In this document: positions 41,942 through 50,627 of the stretch, one piece after another
Layout: each line of letters starts with the position of its first letter
How positions within the stretch are numbered: position 1 is the first letter of the stretch
NCBI GenBank assembly: GCA_964403505.1
Contig: CAYOFP010000007.1
Location: forward strand, 1 to 64,000
Direction of reading: 5' to 3'
Length of the DNA stretch: 64,000 nt
Source: CAKSEI01 sp964403505
Lineage (GTDB): Bacteria > Bacillota > Clostridia > Oscillospirales > CAG-272
The notes under the pieces: model-generated
The model's input: the letters and a program-made list of their open reading frames with translations, nothing else
Database searches by the model: none
Told to the model about the DNA's origin: nothing
Program-made: the position numbers and the translations under genes

Positions 41942-42634
41942 ATGCTTAATTTACTGTTTGATTTCATATTTTTATGCCTGAAGGTATCGGGCGGAGGTTC
42001 GTTTCCGCCGCCGCTTTCGGCAGAGGAGGAGAAAGAATGTTTTCGTCTTTTGCGGGAAGAGGGAGACGAGAAGGCACGTGGGAAACTCATCGAGCATAAT
42101 CTCCGCCTCGTTGCGCATATTGTAAAAAAATACTATACCGATAAGGATGAGCAGGATGACCTGATATCAATTGGCACGATAGGGCTGATAAAGGCAGTCG
42201 ACAGCTACGACTACCGAAACGGCGCACGCTTTGCGACCTACGCAAGCAAATGTCTGCAAAATGAGATATTAATGTATTTTCGTTCAAAGAAAAAGACGCA
42301 GAATGAGGTGTCGATCAACGAGACGATAGACATAGATAAAGACGGAAATCCCCTGACATATACCGATATTATCGCCTGCGACGATACCATCGCCGACGAT
42401 ATCGACAGAAAGCTGAAACGTGTGAGCGCCCTGCGTGCCGTGCAAAACGTCCTGAACGAGAGGGAGAGGGAAATCATAGTCCTGCGCTACGGACTCGGCG
42501 ATATCAAGCCAATAACACAGCGCGAGATAGCGAAGAAGATGGGGATATCACGTTCTTACGTTTCCCGTATAGAAAAAGCGGCGCTCGAAAAGATACTTTA
42601 TGCGTTAGAAGGCGGAAAAAAATACGAAGTGTAA
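41942..42634 (+). CDS. sigK: RNA polymerase sigma-K factor (late mother-cell sporulation)
   Basis: 230 aa. A hydrophobic pro-sequence (MLNLLFDFIFLCLKVSGGGSF), which would be cut off to activate the factor, is followed by PPPLSAEEE. Region 2 reads HNLRLVAHIVKKYY and DLISIGTIGLIKA, the form typical of SigK (SigE has RLVVYIARKF). Region 4 ends with TQREIAKKMGISRSYVSRIEK. The gene is uninterrupted, so there is no skin element. ATG 41942 follows GGGTGA. Its product should drive late coat genes; spoIVB two genes on is needed to start pro-SigK processing in Bacillus. Confidence 0.93.
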   Translation: MLNLLFDFIFLCLKVSGGGSFPPPLSAEEEKECFRLLREEGDEKARGKLIEHNLRLVAHIVKKYYTDKDEQDDLISIGTIGLIKAVDSYDYRNGARFATYASKCLQNEILMYFRSKKKTQNEVSINETIDIDKDGNPLTYTDIIACDDTIADDIDRKLKRVSALRAVQNVLNEREREIIVLRYGLGDIKPITQREIAKKMGISRSYVSRIEKAALEKILYALEGGKKYEV

Positions 42635-42660
42635 TATTTTGAATAGGTGAATCATATAAT
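42632..42660 (+). promoter_or_regulatory. SigE-type promoter of the SPOCS-LysM gene
   Basis: -35 TAATATT (42632-42638), a full match to kmATATT; 14-bp spacer; -10 CATATAAT (42653-42660), 1 mismatch to CATACAnT. It overlaps the sigK stop codon. Confidence 0.8.
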
Positions 42661-42681
42661 ATAAACGATTGGAGAGATAAT

Positions 42682-44265
42682 ATGAAAAAATCTGAATTGT
42701 CTTTGACAGAGCCGTATAACTACTCGGAAAAGGTATATGAGAGCGAGGGAACTGTGAATTTGTCTGAGGATTTTGCGCTTCCCGAGCAGCTTGATGATGC
42801 AAAGCGTGTAGTACGGTGCGAGGCGATGCTCCGTCCGGGCGGAAGATATGTCAACGGCTCGGAAGTGGAATACGAGGGTGAGGTAGTATACTCCGTTCTG
42901 TATATAACCGACGTGAACAGTATCAAAAATGCGGTCTTCAAGGCTCCGTACAGCGCAAAATTTATTATGCCTCAGCAGGTAAACGAGCTGAGGGTGACGG
43001 TGATGCCGACACTCGATAATGTATCGTGTAAGCTCGTCAGCGTCAGAAAAATGAATCTTCGCTGCAATGTAAAAATGCAGGTAAGCGCATATAAAGAGGC
43101 AAGCTGTGAGCCGGCCTTTGAGGGCGAGAGCGGGGAAGAGGACGCACAGGAGTGTGAAAAAAAGACCTGCGAAGTGCCGTATATGAAGGTGATTCAGGCG
43201 GAAAAGCGTGACTGCCGTGTGAGCCGGGATGTCGAGCTGCCGTCGGGAGTTGGTAATGTGAAGGAAATCATTTCATGCTCGGTCAGTCTGCGTCCGTGTG
43301 AGATCACCGTGATGACCGGCAGAGCGCTGATGAAGATCGAGGCACGGTTTATGTGCGTATATACAGTCATGAATGATGACGATGTGGCATATCACTCGAT
43401 CGACAAAAAATACATTCTCGAAAATTCGCTCGATGATGCTGATATGTATGAAGAATATGAGGGCGGGGCAAATATATACTGTAAGGAACTTACCGTCTCA
43501 TTAAACGGCTCCGGGGACGAAAATCAGGGGATCGAAGTCGACTTCACATATGATATCTGTGCTCGTTTTTTCGGAAATGACACATGCCGGGCAATCAGCG
43601 ATGTTTACTCGTGCGACTATGAGAATACCGCCGAGATGAAAACGCTTGCAAGCGAGAGCTTCGCACGCAGTATCGATGCGAGTGCCGGATTTAATACCAC
43701 GGTCGATGCGCCTCACGTATGCGACGTGATATCTCCGTGTGCCTGCGCCGTGCTCCGCTCAGTCAAATTCGATATGAACGAAAAAAAGATGCACGCCGAT
43801 GCCGATGTCGCAGTGAGCGCAATAACAAAGGACAGCGACGGGCGTTTCGGTACTTTTGAAAATATTATTCCCGTCAGAGTCAGCTTTGATTCCGGGGCAG
43901 ATATTGTAAAGGGCGGAACAGTGTACATATCCGAGTCAGAAATTGCACTTCGTGACGGCAATATTGTAATCAGCGGAAGCATGGGCTTTTCCTGTCAGAT
44001 TTTTGAAGATCATGAGAACAGTATCATAAAGAGCATTTCGGTTGACCATTCAAAAGAACGTGACAGATCGGGCGCTCTTCCTATTACATTCTATTACCCG
44101 GATGAGGGCGAGAATCTGTGGGATATCGCAAAAAGATATGCAACGACCGTCGACCTTGTTCGGGATGCAAATGAACTTACTGAAAATGAAAATATAGGAA
44201 AAAAGGTTTTGCTCATACCGCAAAAACGAAAAAGACCGCTGTTTTCAAAGGTAATAGGTAAATGA
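42682..44265 (+). CDS. SPOCS (DUF3794)/LysM spore protein
   Basis: 527 aa. The N-terminal domain (residues 1-150) and at least two further SPOCS/DUF3794 regions (about 180-290 and 330-450) make up the body; a LysM domain closes the protein at about 470-517 (YPDEGENLWDIAKRYATTVDLVRDANEL, then GKKVLLIPQ). DUF3794-LysM proteins are spore proteins of Clostridia related to SpoVID/SafA-type coat morphogenesis, binding cortex or germ-cell wall through LysM. No signal peptide. The SigE-type promoter upstream agrees with mother-cell synthesis. Confidence 0.9.
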   Translation: MKKSELSLTEPYNYSEKVYESEGTVNLSEDFALPEQLDDAKRVVRCEAMLRPGGRYVNGSEVEYEGEVVYSVLYITDVNSIKNAVFKAPYSAKFIMPQQVNELRVTVMPTLDNVSCKLVSVRKMNLRCNVKMQVSAYKEASCEPAFEGESGEEDAQECEKKTCEVPYMKVIQAEKRDCRVSRDVELPSGVGNVKEIISCSVSLRPCEITVMTGRALMKIEARFMCVYTVMNDDDVAYHSIDKKYILENSLDDADMYEEYEGGANIYCKELTVSLNGSGDENQGIEVDFTYDICARFFGNDTCRAISDVYSCDYENTAEMKTLASESFARSIDASAGFNTTVDAPHVCDVISPCACAVLRSVKFDMNEKKMHADADVAVSAITKDSDGRFGTFENIIPVRVSFDSGADIVKGGTVYISESEIALRDGNIVISGSMGFSCQIFEDHENSIIKSISVDHSKERDRSGALPITFYYPDEGENLWDIAKRYATTVDLVRDANELTENENIGKKVLLIPQKRKRPLFSKVIGK

Positions 44266-44288
44266 CGCCGGAAATAAGGCGTCATTTT
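44262..44288 (+). terminator. Terminator of the SPOCS-LysM gene
   Basis: 8-bp stem ATGACGCC / GGCGTCAT (44262-44269 and 44278-44285), overlapping the stop codon, followed by TTT. Confidence 0.7.
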
Positions 44289-44301
44289 GCATATTATTTC
44301 A

Positions 44302-44331
44302 GCATATATAAATTGAATTTCGGCGAAAATT
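44302..44331 (+). promoter_or_regulatory. Forespore (SigF/SigG-type) promoter of spoIVB
   Basis: -35 GCATA (44302-44306), 15-bp spacer, -10 GGCGAAAATT (44322-44331): every fixed position of the SigF pattern GywTA-N15-GGnrAnAnTw is met. spoIVB is a known SigF/SigG gene. Confidence 0.8.
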
Positions 44332-44365
44332 AAGTATGCGCCAAAAGAGCGCAAAGAATAGGAAA

Positions 44366-45586
44366 ATGGAAATGATTGAAGAAAATTTCAGAAAAAAACG
44401 CATGAACGCATGGGAGCGGCTTGCCCTGCTTCTGTGTGTTGGTGCGGTGTGTCTCGGATGCTGTGTCTACCTCGAGATACCGGAGTCGGTTTCCGTTCGC
44501 AATGACGGTACGGCAGGCGTGAGCCTTTCTCTTCCGTTTGTATCGGTACGGGCAGATGCCGTTGATACGGCGGTGGGAGAAAATGAGACCGTTTGTACCT
44601 ATACGGCAGATGCGTGCATTTTCGGCGTGCCTGTAAAGGATGTCTCGGTCAATGTATACGATGAAAACCTGCGCCTTTGCCCCGGCGGTATGACATTCGG
44701 TGTGAGATTGACGACAAAAGGTGTTATGATCATCGGTATATGCGATGTGATCACATCGAAAGGAAGCGTAAATCCTGCGCAGAAAGCAGGCATCGAGGTC
44801 TCTGATGTGATCATCGCCATAGACGGAAAAGAATGTAACACCGTCAGCGATGTCACCGAAACTGTCGCACAGAGCGAGGGAAAAGAAATGCTATTCACCC
44901 TCGAGCGTGACGGAAAGAGCATTGAAAAGACCGTTACTCCTGCGCTCAGCGAGGATGACGGCGCATACCGTGCAGGTCTTTGGGTAAGAGACGGAACGGC
45001 AGGCATCGGCACTGTGACCTATGTAAATGCCGAGGATATGTCATTCGGCGGTCTCGGTCACGGCGTATGCGATGCGGATACGGGAGAGGTCATGCCGCTA
45101 AAAGACGGTACGGTCTTCGATGTAACTGTGAGCGGTATTGTAAAGGGCGCTCAGGGCAAACCGGGAGAATTAAAGGGTTACTTTAATTCGGGCAAGTGCG
45201 GTATGCTGACGTCCAATACCGAAACGGGCGTATACGGCGTCTTTGCGGCGCTCCCGGGCGACTGCAGAGAACCGATGCCGATCGCACTTAAGGATGAGAT
45301 AATGTCAGGAGATGCGAAAATACTGTGTTCGCTCGACGACGGCAAGGTAAATGAGTATTCGGTAACTGTCGAGAAGCTGCAGCACCCATCGGGTGAGAAA
45401 AACATGATCGTGCGTATTAACGACCAGTCTTTGGTGGAGAAGACCGGCGGGATAGTGCAGGGCATGAGCGGCTCGCCCATTATACAGGATGGAAAGCTGA
45501 TCGGCGCTGTAACACACGTTATGATCAACGACCCCTTGTGCGGCTACGGCATTTATATCGAAAACATGCTCTCAAACGCAAATTAA
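44366..45586 (+). CDS. spoIVB: SpoIVB peptidase (stage IV sporulation protein B)
   Basis: 406 aa. An N-terminal membrane anchor (about 18-38), a PDZ domain (about 115-195; KGVMIIGICDVITSKG, AGIEVSDVIIAIDG) and a C-terminal S55 serine peptidase domain with FGGLGHGVCD (histidine) and GMSGSPIIQDGKL (serine). SpoIVB is secreted by the forespore into the space between the membranes and starts activation of pro-SigK by cutting SpoIVFA. The promoter at 44302-44331 would start RNA near 44338, which excludes the ATG at 44336; ATG 44366 or 44372 (after AATAGGA) fits. Confidence 0.94.
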   Translation: MEMIEENFRKKRMNAWERLALLLCVGAVCLGCCVYLEIPESVSVRNDGTAGVSLSLPFVSVRADAVDTAVGENETVCTYTADACIFGVPVKDVSVNVYDENLRLCPGGMTFGVRLTTKGVMIIGICDVITSKGSVNPAQKAGIEVSDVIIAIDGKECNTVSDVTETVAQSEGKEMLFTLERDGKSIEKTVTPALSEDDGAYRAGLWVRDGTAGIGTVTYVNAEDMSFGGLGHGVCDADTGEVMPLKDGTVFDVTVSGIVKGAQGKPGELKGYFNSGKCGMLTSNTETGVYGVFAALPGDCREPMPIALKDEIMSGDAKILCSLDDGKVNEYSVTVEKLQHPSGEKNMIVRINDQSLVEKTGGIVQGMSGSPIIQDGKLIGAVTHVMINDPLCGYGIYIENMLSNAN

Positions 45587-45590
45587 GAGA

Positions 45591-45624
45591 ACAGATGCCA
45601 CTCTTACGGGCGGCATCTGTTTTA
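45591..45624 (+). terminator. spoIVB terminator
   Basis: 9-bp stem ACAGATGCC / GGCATCTGT (45591-45599 and 45612-45620), then TTTT. Confidence 0.8.
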
Positions 45625-45629
45625 TCATC

Positions 45630-45658
45630 TTGACAATGAGACTGTTTTGATTTATAAT
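45630..45658 (+). promoter_or_regulatory. Consensus SigA promoter of RNase P RNA
   Basis: -35 TTGACA (45630-45635), 17-bp spacer, -10 TATAAT (45653-45658): a perfect consensus, as expected for a stable RNA. Confidence 0.92.
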
Positions 45659-45667
45659 TTTTAAGAA

Positions 45668-46036
45668 CCGAGCTGCGGAGTCGCGTAATATGTCGCCGAA
45701 AGGTATTATTACGAGGAAAGTCCGGGCTTCACAGGGCAGGATAACGGATAACGTCCGCCGAGGGTGACCTCAGGGAAAGTGCAACAGAAATAGACCGCCG
45801 CATATGCGGTAAGGATGGAAAGGCGAGGTAAGAGCTCACCTGCACACTGGCGACTTTGTGCAAATGTAAACCCTATCCGGAGCAACACCGTATGCAAAGT
45901 GCCTTTATGGCAGTATCGGCCCGATATGTCTTTGCGGGTGGCACGCAGTAAAACCTGCGGAGCGGTATGGTAACATACCGTCACAGATAGATGATTCCGA
46001 CGGCGAAAGCCGTACAGAACCCGGCTTATAGGCTCG
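45668..46036 (+). ncRNA. rnpB: RNase P RNA, bacterial type A
   Basis: About 369 nt, catalytic RNA that trims the 5' ends of tRNA precursors. Landmarks: the P1 strand CCGAGC (45668) pairs with GCTCG (46032-46036); GAGGAAAGTCCGGGC at 45713 begins the P4 region; AGGGAAAGTGCAACAGAAA near 45773 and GGATGGAAAGGCGAGGTAAGA near 45814 follow; ACAGATAGATGA (45983) and ACAGAACCCGGCTTA (46014) close the core. Order and spacing are those of type A RNA. Ends are set by P1 and the promoter and may shift by a few bases. Confidence 0.96.
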
Positions 46037-46054
46037 ATTCATTTGATAAAAGGC

Positions 46055-46094
46055 TGTCAGGCGTGACGACCGCAAAACGGCGCAACGCCTGACA
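46055..46094 (+). other. Hairpin between rnpB and dusB
   Basis: 10-bp stem TGTCAGGCGT / ACGCCTGACA (46055-46064 and 46085-46094) with a 20-base loop. It could end rnpB or stall polymerase, but no T tract follows. It ends 13 bases before the dusB start. Confidence 0.5.
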
Positions 46095-46107
46095 TATTTG
46101 TGTGTAT

Positions 46108-47097
46108 ATGAAGATAGGAAACATCGAAGTAAAGGACGGGATATTTTTTGCGCCCATGGCAGGCGTCAGCGACAGAGCGTTTCGGGCGGTCTGCCGTTCT
46201 TTCGGCGCACAAATGTGCGTAAGCGAGATGATCAGCGCAAAGGCGGTACATTATAATGACGCAAAAACAGCGGAGCTTGCCCGTCTTTGCTCGGATGATG
46301 CGCCCTGCGCCGTGCAAATCTTCGGCAGTGACCCGGAAATCATGGCAGAAGCGGCAGAGCGTGTATCGACGAATACATATGCGCATTGCAAAAGTGAAAT
46401 TCTTCCTGCATATATCGATATCAATATGGGTTGCCCCGTCAAAAAGGTGGTAAATAACGGAGAGGGCAGTGCACTTATGAAAGATCCTGCACTTGCCGGT
46501 AAAATAATCCGTGCGGCGGTCGCAGTATCGGCTGTGCCCGTTACTGTGAAGATCCGTGCCGGCTGGGACGGAGAACACAAAAACGCAGTCGAGCTCGCAC
46601 AGATCGCAGAATGTAACGGCGCCGCCGCCGTGACGGTACACGGCAGGACCAGAGAGCAGATGTACTGCCCCGAGGTCGATTACGATATCATCCGTGAGTG
46701 TAAAAAGAGCGTTAAGATACCCGTGATCGCAAACGGAGGTATTATGAATGCGCAGGACGCTCTGCGTGTCCTTGAATATACCGGGTGCGACGGCGTCATG
46801 ATCGCACGGGGAGCACAGGGAAACCCCTTTATCTTCCGTGAGATAACCGAACTTTTGCAGGGCAGGACGCCGACTCCGGTAACGCCCGCAGAGCGTGTGA
46901 CCACTGCAAAGAAACAGCTTGAATTAATGACAAGAGAGAAAGAAGAACGCCTCGCAGTGTGCGAGGCGAGAAAGCATATTTCCTGGTATCTGCGGGGTCT
47001 GTACGGTGCGAGTGCGATCAGGGGCAGGATCAACTCTGCGTGCAGTGTCGATGATATGTACGCTCTGCTCGATGAGATATTCGAGATGAATCAATAA
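46108..47097 (+). CDS. dusB: tRNA-dihydrouridine synthase, DusB type
   Basis: 329 aa FMN TIM-barrel enzyme that reduces uridine in tRNA D-loops. Seen: FFAPMAGVSDRAFR (15-28), DINMGCPVKKVVNNGEGSALM with the catalytic cysteine, VTVHGRTREQMY, and NGGIMNAQDA. The NMGCPVKK form points to the DusB/NifR3 branch. No Shine-Dalgarno precedes ATG 46108 (a GTG at 46102 is in frame), and no promoter lies between it and rnpB; expression may depend on RNA reading through rnpB. A terminator follows. Confidence 0.94.
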   Translation: MKIGNIEVKDGIFFAPMAGVSDRAFRAVCRSFGAQMCVSEMISAKAVHYNDAKTAELARLCSDDAPCAVQIFGSDPEIMAEAAERVSTNTYAHCKSEILPAYIDINMGCPVKKVVNNGEGSALMKDPALAGKIIRAAVAVSAVPVTVKIRAGWDGEHKNAVELAQIAECNGAAAVTVHGRTREQMYCPEVDYDIIRECKKSVKIPVIANGGIMNAQDALRVLEYTGCDGVMIARGAQGNPFIFREITELLQGRTPTPVTPAERVTTAKKQLELMTREKEERLAVCEARKHISWYLRGLYGASAIRGRINSACSVDDMYALLDEIFEMNQ

Positions 47098-47135
47098 AAG
47101 TGTGTAAACGGTTTTCTTCGCCTACACACTTTTTG
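47097..47135 (+). terminator. dusB terminator
   Basis: 10-bp stem AAAGTGTGTA / TACACACTTT (47097-47106 and 47123-47132), T-rich tail. Probably also used by the convergent lipoprotein gene at 47141. Confidence 0.8.
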
Positions 47136-47140
47136 TTTTT

Positions 47141-47722
47141 TTACTCATAAATAAGATCAGTGTAGACGCTTTTGTGGGCGATATAGTCTCCGAGTTGCGA
47201 GCTTAACATTCCGCGTGTTAAATCCTGCCATGTAACGGTATCATCATTTGTCAGCACATATCTGACGTATGACGTGTATAATGCGCCCGGACTCTCTGCC
47301 TGTCCTTCGTATTTCATAAGAAATGAATAGGTTTCGAAAATTTCCTCCCCGTTCTCGTACCATCGGACGGTATATTCTTTTCCGTCGAACGACAGGTCTT
47401 CAATATACAGGACCGGATAATCATCCTTGACGGATTCATAGTAATCCGGGTCATATCCGGAGGGATCATTAAGTGTGTAATAAAAAGCGAGTCTTACCGT
47501 ATCTGCTTTGCCTGATTCGGTATTGTTATAGAAAGTTTCAAATACTTCTTTGCCTTGTGATATATCTCCGTTTTCGTGTGTGATACAGCCATTTTTTTTC
47601 GCCTGTTTCAGGCTATACTCGGCAGGAAGTTCGTTTAGTGGTATCGGATCAGATGATTGATTGCATCCGACTGCTGTAAATATTATAAATACCGTCAAAA
47701 TAATTATTGTATATCTTTTCAT
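47141..47722 (-). CDS. Putative lipoprotein, unknown function
   Basis: 193 aa. Signal peptide with lipobox AVGC (cysteine at 20) after MKRYTIIILTVFIIFT. The mature part is acidic with many Y and D residues; no domain was recognised. Its style (short signal, then a Y/D/E-rich body about half strand, half helix) is like the exported protein at 21043-21696, but no alignment is convincing. It follows the MBL-hydrolase gene by 17 bp and may be cotranscribed with it. Confidence 0.75.
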   Translation of the reverse strand: MKRYTIIILTVFIIFTAVGCNQSSDPIPLNELPAEYSLKQAKKNGCITHENGDISQGKEVFETFYNNTESGKADTVRLAFYYTLNDPSGYDPDYYESVKDDYPVLYIEDLSFDGKEYTVRWYENGEEIFETYSFLMKYEGQAESPGALYTSYVRYVLTNDDTVTWQDLTRGMLSSQLGDYIAHKSVYTDLIYE

Positions 47723-47739
47723 TGATACTCTACCGTAGA

Positions 47740-48618
47740 TTAATTATGTATTTTTACCGTGCTTCCGTCGCTTGAGAAGATCACCGTTCCTTCTTTATCG
47801 GTCCGGTGCGTTTCTGTTTTTAATTTGTCGAGTTTATATAAAGTTTCTGTGTGCGGATGACCGTAGTCGTTATTTTTACCGCATGAGATGATAGCGTATT
47901 CGGGCGAAACGCAGGAAAGAAATTCCTCGCCTGTCGAGGTGCGTGAGCCGTGGTGGCCGACCTTTAATATATCGCATTTCAGAACACTTTCGGAGAATTT
48001 ATCGAGGATGTCGTTCTCAGCAATTGCCTCGGCATCTCCCGTCAGCATAATGCGTGTCCCGCCGTAAGTGAGTGTCATGATGATGCTCGAGTTGTTTAAG
48101 TCGTATTCCTCGGGAAAGACGGGACCGAGCACGGTGAGCGCCGCTTCCGATACGGTTTTTGTCATGCCGGGTTCAGCGAGGGTGCATACACATCCCTCTT
48201 CTTCAATAGCGTCGAGCGTCTTTTCATAAACGGACGTAGTGCTCACTGCATCGGGCATCATGACCTCTTTTACATCGCATATCGTGAGGACCTTGACCGC
48301 ACCGCCGATATGATTCTCGTGCGGATGAGTCAGGACCATGAGGTCGATCGTTGTAATCTCGTGTTCCTCGAGGTATCCGCATAAACTGTCGGCAGAGTTT
48401 CTCGTGCCCGTATCAACGAGTATGTTCTTACCCGACGGCAGAGCGATGAGCGTGCTGTCCGCCTGACCTACATCGATGAAATGCACGTACATCACTCCGT
48501 CTGCGACAGAGGAGACGACGATATTCTCTTTCTTGTCTATCCTCGATGCGATGAGTGCGGCGAGCATGGCGATAAAGAGGATAAGAACCGTTATTTTATT
48601 ATTCCTTGATTTTCTCAT
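47740..48618 (-). CDS. Secreted or membrane-anchored MBL-fold hydrolase (ComEC C-terminal-like)
   Basis: 292 aa. One N-terminal membrane segment (about 8-22), then a metallo-beta-lactamase domain: MYVHFIDVGQADSTLI, the metal motif LTHPHENHIGG (HPHENH), and later LTGDAEAIAE and KVGHHGSRTS. This is the pattern of the C-terminal domain of the competence protein ComEC and its stand-alone relatives, which act on DNA or other phosphodiesters outside the cell. In the motif HxHxDH the aspartate is N (HPHENH), which may alter metal binding. Confidence 0.88.
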   Translation of the reverse strand: MRKSRNNKITVLILFIAMLAALIASRIDKKENIVVSSVADGVMYVHFIDVGQADSTLIALPSGKNILVDTGTRNSADSLCGYLEEHEITTIDLMVLTHPHENHIGGAVKVLTICDVKEVMMPDAVSTTSVYEKTLDAIEEEGCVCTLAEPGMTKTVSEAALTVLGPVFPEEYDLNNSSIIMTLTYGGTRIMLTGDAEAIAENDILDKFSESVLKCDILKVGHHGSRTSTGEEFLSCVSPEYAIISCGKNNDYGHPHTETLYKLDKLKTETHRTDKEGTVIFSSDGSTVKIHN

Positions 48619-48645
48619 ACAGTCATTATATCTTATATTGTTTCC

Positions 48646-49032
48646 TCAGTCAAGCATATTTCTTTTCAGATAATCGCACATCTTCAGCGCAGGAAAGGAA
48701 ACGATAAACCATAAAAATGAGTATAGAAGGCAGATCTGCCCGAGTAGGTTGAATTTTAAACGGGAATAGTCCCAGATGTGCATACGCAGCGTCAGATTGA
48801 ATATAACGCCGAAAACGAATTCCACCGCTGTGATCAGTGCAGTGCATACGGCGCATTTGCTGAATCTGCCGCTCTTTTGCATTTTTTCGTTTACCGTGTA
48901 TATTCCGCATAGGCATATCCCGCCGGCGCACGACATGGACCAGTGGGTATAGCCGCGCCAGAGTATTTCCATGACGGAATAGCATACCGCGCCAAGCGAG
49001 AATATCGTTAGTATTTTTTTGAAAACAGGCAT
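48646..49032 (-). CDS. Small membrane protein, CmpB-like (ABC_trans_CmpB family)
   Basis: 128 aa with about four membrane segments. The pattern WRGYTHWSMSCAGGICL, then EFVFGVIFNLTLRMHIWDYS and LGQICLLYSFLWFI is that of PF06541-type proteins, often labelled putative ABC transporter permease, a label with little evidence. Function unknown. It begins 27 bp before the MBL gene on the same strand. Cysteine content is high for a membrane protein of this size. Confidence 0.78.
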   Translation of the reverse strand: MPVFKKILTIFSLGAVCYSVMEILWRGYTHWSMSCAGGICLCGIYTVNEKMQKSGRFSKCAVCTALITAVEFVFGVIFNLTLRMHIWDYSRLKFNLLGQICLLYSFLWFIVSFPALKMCDYLKRNMLD

Positions 49033-49034
49033 AA

Positions 49035-49073
49035 AAAATCACCTATGATAATTTGCGGAGCATAGGCGATTTT
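49035..49073 (-). terminator. Terminator of the cardiolipin synthase transcript
   Basis: 13-bp stem with one mismatch (49035-49047 and 49061-49073; AAAATC.CCTATG / CATAGG.GATTTT), T-rich on the minus strand, just past the cls stop. Confidence 0.7.
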
Positions 49074-49085
49074 TATACTTGAATA

Positions 49086-50627
49086 TCAGAATAACGGTGA
49101 AAATATTTTAAATATCTGAGTGATAACTCTCGATAAGCCGGAGTTTTTACGGCAATCGTCGAATGTTATCTGTTGTGATATCTCAAAGGTCTTTTCAAAA
49201 TCCTCGTTGATTTTTTCGATTTCCTTGTGTCCGTAAAAAAGCTGTGCGCATTCAAAATGGAGATATAAACTGCGGTAGTCGAAGTTTACCGAGCCGACGA
49301 CGGCGCATTTCCCGTCCACGATAAGGTTCTTTGAGTGTATGAAGCCGGGGGTGTATTCGTAAATTTTGATACCTGCCTCCATAAACTCGGCGTAAGACGA
49401 GCGTGTTATCATAAAGACGAATTTTTTGTCTGCCTTGTGCGGCGTTATGATCCTCACATCGATACCGCTCCGTGCGGCGAGCTTGAGCGCACAGTCGAGC
49501 TCCTCATCCACGATCAGGTACGGCGTCATGATGTATATGCTTTTTTCGGCACGGCAGATCATATCGAGATAGACATTCCGGCCGATCCACTCTTTGTCAA
49601 ACGGGTTGTCGCAATAAGGCTGGAAATACCCGTTTCCCGTGGCATTTGAGAGAGGAGTGATATATTTTTCGGGGTCGTCCTTTTCTTTGTTTATGATATT
49701 CCAGTTTCGCAAAAACATGAGCGCATAGCCCTGTGCGGCATCGCCCGTTACCTTGATGGCACAGTCCTTCCAATAGCCGAATCTTTCTATTTTGTTTAAA
49801 TATTCATCGGCTAAGTTGATCCCGCCTGTGAAAGCGCATGTTCCGTCCAAAACGAGTATTTTTCTGTGATCGCGGTTGTTTTGCATAGTGGAAATGGCAG
49901 GAACGAACTTGTTGAATACCCGGCATTTGATCCCCTTGCTGTTCAAGAAGCGGTCGTATTTGCTCGGTAGGGTCGTGATGCTGCCCATACCGTCGTAAAT
50001 GATGCGGACGTCCACGCCCTCTGCGGCTTTTTTTATGAGTATGTCGAGCACCGAATCCCAGAAAAAGCCCTCGTGTATGATAAAGTATTCGAGAAAAATA
50101 TATTTCTGTGCACTCTCAAGCGCACTTATCATATCATCAAAGACATCTTCGCCGGATGGGTAGTATTTGGTATCCGTTCCCGAATACATGGGGAAGCCTG
50201 ATTTTTTCAAATACTCTGTTCTCGGCTTGTATTCTGGGTATTGCTTCTCGAACTCTTCCGAGGCATCGGGGATGTCGCAGACGGCATGATAGATCAGCTT
50301 CTCGGTATCGAGTATTTTCTTTTTGAATGCGAAGATACCGATCCGTCCCTGGCAGAATACGTACAGTATACCGCCGAATGCGGGAAAGAGCAGGATGGGC
50401 ACGATCCATGCGAGCTTGTAGGAGTTGCTTTCCCGTTTGTTTATTACATAAATGACCACAAAAATGCTTAAAAAGCGTGAAGCTATCTCGATGATCGCCA
50501 CAGCACGAAAAAGATGCCATGCATACAGGATCAGCAGGATGATCTGTGCCATCGCCAGAATGCCGACGATCAGAAGGTCTGTAAAAAATGTCCGTCTTGA
50601 AATATGCTTGTATTTATCCGTTTTCAT
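49086..50627 (-). CDS. cls: Cardiolipin synthase
   Basis: 513 aa. Two N-terminal membrane segments (about 15-37 and 43-60) are followed by the PLDc_N segment and two phospholipase D motifs of the HxKxxxxD type: HRKILVLDG with AFTGGINLADEY, and HSKNLIVDG with AVVGSVNFDYRS. It joins two phosphatidylglycerols to cardiolipin at the membrane. Length and motif order are those of bacterial Cls. Its start overlaps the end of the DUF951 gene by 14 bp. Confidence 0.95.
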   Translation of the reverse strand: MKTDKYKHISRRTFFTDLLIVGILAMAQIILLILYAWHLFRAVAIIEIASRFLSIFVVIYVINKRESNSYKLAWIVPILLFPAFGGILYVFCQGRIGIFAFKKKILDTEKLIYHAVCDIPDASEEFEKQYPEYKPRTEYLKKSGFPMYSGTDTKYYPSGEDVFDDMISALESAQKYIFLEYFIIHEGFFWDSVLDILIKKAAEGVDVRIIYDGMGSITTLPSKYDRFLNSKGIKCRVFNKFVPAISTMQNNRDHRKILVLDGTCAFTGGINLADEYLNKIERFGYWKDCAIKVTGDAAQGYALMFLRNWNIINKEKDDPEKYITPLSNATGNGYFQPYCDNPFDKEWIGRNVYLDMICRAEKSIYIMTPYLIVDEELDCALKLAARSGIDVRIITPHKADKKFVFMITRSSYAEFMEAGIKIYEYTPGFIHSKNLIVDGKCAVVGSVNFDYRSLYLHFECAQLFYGHKEIEKINEDFEKTFEISQQITFDDCRKNSGLSRVITQIFKIFSPLF

